Positions 6,001-6,840 of a stretch of 6,840 bases of DNA are shown here, in pieces. The position numbers and the translations under genes were made by a program. The stretch's first letter is position 1, and each line of letters opens with the position of its first letter. The stretch covers positions 1 to 6,840 of the forward strand of contig JAOZLU010000387.1 in assembly GCA_029934695.1 (NCBI GenBank). Direction: 5' to 3'. A model generated the notes under the pieces. The model was not told where the DNA came from. It saw only the letters and a list, made by a program, of their open reading frames with translations, and ran no database searches. Origin of the DNA: Desulfobacterales bacterium. Its GTDB lineage: Bacteria > Desulfobacterota > Desulfobacteria > Desulfobacterales > 4be13.

Positions 6001-6840
6001 CGAAGACCAGCGCGCTGCCCGTGCCGTTCACGTCCGCGATCTGCCCGAGCTGCATTCCGTATCCGTCACTGCCCGGTGCAAGTGAGAAAAGGGGGCGTAT
6101 CCACGGGCTTTCCGAGGACGGATTGGCGTAAAACCCCTGCAGGCCGGTGCCCGGCGTCAGGATCAGGGCGAACCTGTCCCCCGGGATCATCTCAGAACGT
6201 CTCAGGCCCATGTACGGGCCGCTGTTCCAGTCATCTGACAGGCCGCTGAACCGGGCGCCCTCTGTCCGGTCCGAGAGCACGACATGGCCCTCGTGACTGT
6301 CCGACATGGCCCGCCTTGCTGCCTCCTCCGCGAACAGGCCCGGGTCTGTCAGCAGCAGGCCGCCCATCCCGGAAAGACTGAATATCCCGAGTTCGCCCTT
6401 GTAGAAGCCCCCGTCGTACAGCCAGTCGGTGGCGACAATGCCGCTCTCCGGAACCGTGAACACGCCCGGGGTGTCAGCCGGAATTTCCGCATCCCCGGTG
6501 ACCGTCACAGAGACCGGATCGCTCTGTTCCGAGCAGTTGCCTGACGCGTCGCATGCCGCGACTGTGTAAGTGTATGTCTCCGGGAGAAGCGGGTCTCCGT
6601 CGGTGAAGGCCGTCACGGTCACTGTTCCGGCACGGGCCGCGTCACGGAACACCCTGTACTCTGTCACAGCAATGCTGTCGGAGGAGGGATCCCATGAGAG
6701 GAGGATTCCGCCCGGGGTCTCATCCGCGGTCAGGTTCGCGGGCACACCCGGGGGATCTGTGTCCGCTGCTGTGGAATATTCTATATGAAGCAGGGGCGCT
6801 GCCGACGGATCACCGTCATACGATTCCGCGGTTCTCCGGC
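1..6840 (-). CDS. Giant modular secreted protein (Fn3, DUF4114, CARDB, FG-GAP, PKD array, RHS entry), partial at both ends
   Basis: One reading frame stays open across the entire window: 2279 full codons with no stop, and recognisable domain motifs appear in that same frame from end to end. Neither start nor stop codon is inside, so the protein exceeds 2279 residues and its signal peptide, if present, lies beyond 6840. Composition is rich in Asp, Gly, Thr and Val with few Lys, and many D-x-D-x-D-G-type motifs suggest calcium binding; this is typical of exported cell-surface proteins. Domain order is tail of an unknown module, Fn3, DUF4114, unassigned region, InlB B-repeat-like, two Ig-like domains, CARDB, FG-GAP propeller, CARDB-like, seven PKD or PKD-like domains, Ig-like, RHS entry segment. 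Likely roles are adhesion, surface architecture or display of a C-terminal RHS effector; which of these applies cannot be decided here. No operon context is visible. The frame is certain; the overall function is inferred only from the modules. Confidence 0.97.
2..286 (-). other. RHS/YD-repeat shell entry segment, truncated by the window edge
   Basis: Residues 2185-2279 start with GLKVGQVTIPAADVSLPAPG, continue with FPLSLSRQYDSRAQTPGDFG and PGWSLPQAEVSVAV, then GEGWIQNAG, and end at the window edge with RHLIVIRFSDDDV. 'P-L-x-L-S-R-x-Y-D-S' followed within about 10 residues by 'G-D-F-G-x-G-W-x-L' is the hallmark of the segment that opens RHS/YD-repeat proteins (SpvB- and DUF6531-like starts), and the following 'v-x-V-x-x-P-D' type strand fits too. 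No complete YD repeat is inside the window, so the shell, any self-cleavage site and any C-terminal effector must lie beyond position 1. Identification of the entry is good; the presence of a toxin is inference. Confidence 0.78.
287..577 (-). other. Ig-like domain immediately before the RHS entry
   Basis: Residues 2088-2184 read SPPAVTLDLTDCPDIYDLYP, then VTGSVSDPGGVSYKLQSREK, then GVFDPTVLRNGVHEIRLHAE and AGNVSAEVFPVIVDG. The pattern 'V-x-G-x-v-s-D-P-x-x-V-S-Y-x-L-x-x' followed by 'G-x-F-D-P-T-x-L-x-N-G-x-x-x-I-R-L-x-A-x-D-x-x-G-N' is typical of the Ig-like domain that precedes YD-repeat regions in giant bacterial proteins. Its role is probably to connect the stalk to the shell. Confidence 0.82.
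593..841 (-). other. PKD-like domain 7
   Basis: Residues 2000-2082 have LIFDGSASYDLNGDTLSCSW, then KAGDTEIGDG and IGHAFQTPGTHTVTLTVTEV. The W-D-F-G-D motif is changed to W-K-A-G-D and H-x-Y to H-A-F, so this is a divergent terminal copy. Cys2033 precedes the core Trp as in copies 1 and 2. It closes the array; an RITDPDDTSPP linker leads into the Ig-like domain. Confidence 0.82.
866..1117 (-). other. PKD domain 6
   Basis: Residues 1908-1991 hold the clearest PKD core of the array: DDANGDTLTYTWDFGDGS followed by VSHTYTETGTYNVTVTVTDD. The first strand differs from the others, reading SSVRAACSAGG with Cys1916 where most copies have Pro-x-Ala. The length is canonical and both key motifs are intact. 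Confidence 0.92.
1130..1387 (-). other. PKD domain 5
   Basis: Residues 1818-1903 contain VLTFDAGTSTVPPGVTGAEY, then QWDFGDGTEAG and VVHTYENPGQYAVTLRI, a textbook PKD core. After the core, ATDDPEVWGEIRKVLTVVYE adds a Trp-containing loop (Trp1891) longer than in the neighbouring copies. The unit otherwise has normal length. Confidence 0.87.
1403..1654 (-). other. PKD domain 4
   Basis: Residues 1729-1812 have ISFDASASSDPEGHDLTYAW, then DFDGDGETDETG, and SRAFPAGDPAVTLTVTDDRG. Instead of W-D-F-G-D it reads W-D-F-D-G-D-G-E-T-D, the variant of PKD that carries a calcium-type loop. The H-x-Y position is R-A-F here. It is otherwise canonical, with the closing VTLHIV strand leading into the next copy. 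Confidence 0.86.
1667..1921 (-). other. PKD domain 3
   Basis: Residues 1640-1724 show VVFDGSGSYSQDSGNIADYE, then WNFGDN (core Trp at about 1676), VSHVYAVAGNYTVSLTVTDN and a final SLTLNI strand. This is a canonical PKD arrangement with normal length. It is joined to the next unit by a short GGNQPPAA linker, the 'N-x-x-P-x-A' boundary commonly found between PKD copies. Confidence 0.88.
1934..2161 (-). other. PKD-like domain 2, short and divergent
   Basis: Residues 1560-1635 retain SCQWDFLGD in place of W-D-F-G-D, with one extra Leu in the motif, followed by TIYVYSEAKDHTLKLRVTD, where the usual H-x-Y-x-x-x-G is changed to VYSEAKD. At 76 residues it is the shortest unit of the array, lacking the usual 'F-D-G-S-x-S' segment. 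It may be a degenerate but still folded spacer. Cys1585 again precedes the core Trp. Confidence 0.65.
2186..2458 (-). other. PKD-like domain 1 (REJ/K319-like form)
   Basis: Residues 1461-1551 begin with VADPGSPQTVTFGETVT and have GSGSYDADDDPLTCRWFL, then SAVISDAEAVAPSF and GEYLLQLVVRDG. The usual W-D-F-G-D is replaced by R-W-F-L-S, with a longer loop before the 'a-v-i-s-d-x-x-x-x-x-p-x-F' strand. This is the PKD-like subgroup known from 'Y-x-W-x-L-x-x-x-P-x-G-S' repeats. Cys1495 sits two residues before the core Trp, where Tyr or Ser is more usual. Confidence 0.82.
2477..2803 (-). other. CARDB-like domain (second)
   Basis: Residues 1346-1454 run from VDLTMSRVRTEI through VTVTARLGNGGVFGVRPG, TAVTFYSGNPADGGTPLGTV and ISFVWENPP to the end SVRESEEGNNT. 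The 'V-x-V-x-N-x-G' strand, the 'V-x-F-Y-x-G-x-P' strand and the closing 'E-x-x-E-x-N-N' motif place it in the CARDB or APHP-like group. An ADDDGQGNG loop near residues 1431-1439 could bind calcium. Together with the first CARDB it brackets the propeller and the connector. Confidence 0.78.
2828..2950 (-). other. Trp/His-rich connector following the propeller
   Basis: Residues 1297-1337 carry a strongly patterned segment: WVNTRKIWNQHSYHITN, then VNDDGTIP, then a Trp/His/Asn/Tyr-rich stretch around EEHSWLAHNSYRQN. I have met this combination after FG-GAP propellers in giant secreted bacterial proteins, where it seems to act as a conserved clasp or linker; it has no family name I can give. Its aromatic and histidine content (W1297, W1304, H1307, Y1309, H1310, H1326, W1328, H1331, Y1334) is far above that of its neighbours, which suggests close packing against the propeller or a binding patch. 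Confidence 0.6.
2969..4243 (-). other. FG-GAP/VCBS beta-propeller, eight motifs
   Basis: Residues 866-1290 contain eight regularly spaced FG-GAP/VCBS-type motifs, each with a short hydrophobic strand, a D-x-D-x-D-G-like calcium loop and a P/A-E-I-x-V strand. They begin near residues 895 (MPIVANLTDDNGDG, with an insertion), 966 (PAVGDADGDGLPEI), 1018 (VVLADIDEDGSAEV), 1061 (CVADLDLDPAGGLELI), 1106 (TAVANFDDDVFPEI), 1152 (TPTIADFDGDGHPEI), 1210 (SVFDFDGDGRAEI) and 1259 (PIVADVDNDNNAEI). The spacing of about 43-70 residues fits integrin-alpha-like propeller blades. Such propellers bind ligands or partners on their loop face. The first motif is expanded by about five residues (TDERD), and the fourth and fifth have degraded loops (DLDPAG, DDDVF). 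A basic insertion precedes the last blade (residues 1231-1255). Confidence 0.9.
4274..4636 (-). other. CARDB domain (first)
   Basis: Residues 735-855 have the CARDB (cell adhesion related domain found in bacteria) layout: a start at LEVSGVDISG, then LTGTVTVDITNTGTVTPEG, the LFADSDGNEMFDASADQVIG extension, a VTVRFEDISVALPFAGTRIF middle, and the typical end FADSGNVIPETDEENNV. The closing 'D-x-x-x-x-i-x-E-x-x-E-x-N-N' motif is the strongest evidence. The loop with DSDGNEMFD resembles a dockerin- or EF-like calcium loop inserted between strands. The domain stands directly before the propeller and probably positions it. Confidence 0.85.
4640..4885 (-). other. Ig-like domain
   Basis: Residues 652-733 show a common bacterial Ig-like signature: a short lead-in, then PVLPGDTVTLTWDVADASEV, SIDQGVGSV, SVSVTPEETVTYTLTAVNSE and a closing ASADVTVTV strand. 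The order 'P-G-x-x-v-x-L-x-W-x-v-x-x-A-x-x-v-x-I-d-x-G-v-G' followed by 'P-x-x-T-x-T-Y-T-L-T-A-x-N' is well preserved. Cys691 and Cys697 enclose a five-residue SGDSA loop and could pair. It is separated from the preceding acidic domain by only a few residues and joins directly to CARDB, so these modules form a continuous stalk. Confidence 0.8.
4898..5206 (-). other. Highly acidic Ig/Fn3-like domain
   Basis: Residues 545-647 begin with VPPSLTLLEPDEEDD and run through FIIRWTDNDPDDDAQISLYY to PRGEYYVYAVIGDG and SSGPVTV. The Trp in strand B, the YYD segment and the 'G-x-Y-Y-V-Y-A-V-I-x-D-G' strand F give an Fn3/Ig-like fold. This type recurs in giant proteins of Deltaproteobacteria, usually without a formal name. 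Twenty-four of residues 553-610 are Asp or Glu, so calcium binding at the loops is likely. No catalytic residues are apparent. Confidence 0.7.
5216..5425 (-). other. Divergent InlB B-repeat-like domain
   Basis: Residues 472-541 match the pattern of the divergent InlB B-repeat family (Flg_new_2 type): HGTVSPSGEVTIPIGGDQTF, then TFTPEAGHHIADVIIDG, then AVTDHTFSDVTAGHTLEVIF. The characteristic order is 'G-G/H-x-v-s-P-x-G', 'F-x-i-x-P-x-x-G-y-x-i-x-x-v-x-v-D-G' and 'y-t-F-x-n-v-x-a-x-H-x-i-x-v-x-F', all present in sequence. Seventy residues is the normal size for one unit. These are small beta-grasp-like spacers in bacterial surface proteins. It is a single copy here, whereas the family often occurs in tandem. 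Confidence 0.85.
5426..5857 (-). other. Unassigned beta-rich, Cys-containing region
   Basis: Residues 328-471 do not match a family I can name. The composition (alternating Val/Thr/Ser strands, Gly/Pro turns, no long helix) suggests one or two beta-sandwich domains. It begins after a short linker that follows DUF4114 (residues 299-327), with ENWMESADSPG, and continues with AWISVSVTAPCSATVYD. Cys366, Cys378, Cys384 and Cys421 lie within 56 residues, the densest Cys cluster in the window, which fits two disulfides if the protein is exported. The position between DUF4114 and an InlB-like repeat suggests a structural or ligand-presenting role, but no catalytic motif is visible. Confidence 0.55.
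5945..6469 (-). other. DUF4114-containing module
   Basis: Residues 124-298 form one module. The first half has VATDWLYDGGFYKGELGIF, then an AEEAARRAMS helix-like stretch and SDRTEGARFSG. The second half has the features I expect of DUF4114: DDWNSGPYMGLRRSEMIPGD, a RPLFSLAP segment, GQIADVNGTG, and the diagnostic ending LVFEDMELTDSDRDYQDIVF (residues 277-296). The clustered acidic residues D286, D288, D290 and D293 resemble a calcium site. DUF4114 occurs in large secreted and repeat-rich proteins of many bacteria; its biochemical role is not established. The conserved first half appears to travel with DUF4114 in such proteins, so I annotate both together. Confidence 0.85.
6494..6754 (-). other. 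Fibronectin type III domain
   Basis: Residues 29-115 follow the Fn3 pattern: the opening PPGVPANLTAD, then ILLSWDPSSDSIAVTEYRVF with the conserved strand-B Trp and the strand-C Tyr, then the ETYTYTVAACDASGNCS segment matching the usual 'Y-x-Y-x-V-x-A-x-D-x-x-G-N-x-S' near strand F, and a closing VSVTVT strand. The length of about 87 residues is normal. Cys96 and Cys102 flank the ASGN turn and could form a disulfide in an oxidising environment, as in many bacterial Fn3 domains. Such domains mostly act as spacers or carbohydrate-proximal linkers in exported proteins. Confidence 0.88.
6770..6838 (-). other. C-terminal tail of an upstream beta-sandwich module
   Basis: Residues 1-23 contain SYDGDPSAAPLLHIEY, a form I associate with the last strands of large extracellular beta-sandwich or carbohydrate-binding-like modules, where a tyrosine-rich segment is followed by 'APLLHIEY' and then a Pro-rich linker. 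Only the end is inside the window, so the family cannot be named. It shows that the protein continues for at least one more domain on the N-terminal side, beyond 6840. A threonine- and alanine-rich linker (residues 22-28) joins it to the Fn3 domain. Confidence 0.5.

Noticed and set aside
1..6840. Search for RNA genes, CRISPR repeats, insertion sequences, terminators and attachment sites
   Set aside because: The window is completely occupied by coding sequence in one frame and I saw no evenly spaced short identical repeats, terminal inverted repeats or tRNA-like cloverleaf.

Overview
The whole window lies inside one gene on the minus strand. Reading the reverse complement in the frame whose codons occupy + strand triplets starting at positions 2, 5, 8 and so on, I translated the window end to end. 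I met no stop in 2279 consecutive codons, and there is no plausible gene start or end. Residue n is counted from the first full codon at 6838, so residue n covers roughly 6838-3(n-1) downward. There is no intergenic space, RNA gene, mobile element, CRISPR array or promoter in the window.

The product is a giant, acidic, modular, almost certainly extracellular protein built from beta-sandwich and beta-propeller modules. From N to C (high to low coordinates) the order is: the tail of an unseen module; a fibronectin type III domain; a DUF4114 module ending in an acidic D-rich motif; an unassigned Cys-containing beta-rich stretch; a divergent InlB B-repeat-like domain; a very acidic Ig/Fn3-like domain; a second Ig-like domain; a CARDB domain; an FG-GAP/VCBS propeller with eight D-x-D-x-D-G-like motifs; a Trp-rich connector; a second CARDB-like domain; seven tandem PKD or PKD-like domains; an Ig-like domain; and finally the entry segment of an RHS/YD-repeat shell (SRQYDSR, then GDFGPGWSL), which runs off the low-coordinate end.

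This layout resembles a long adhesive stalk placed in front of an RHS shell. By analogy with RHS proteins, a YD-repeat barrel and perhaps a variable C-terminal effector would lie beyond position 1. That part is inference, because no YD repeat or toxin is visible here.

The organism appears to be a GC-rich bacterium (roughly 60 % by eye). The combination of DUF4114, CARDB, FG-GAP, PKD and an RHS entry in one giant protein reminds me of multicellular or surface-complex Desulfobacterota such as Desulfonema relatives. Myxobacteria, planctomycetes and cyanobacteria also carry such proteins, so the taxonomic assignment is weak.
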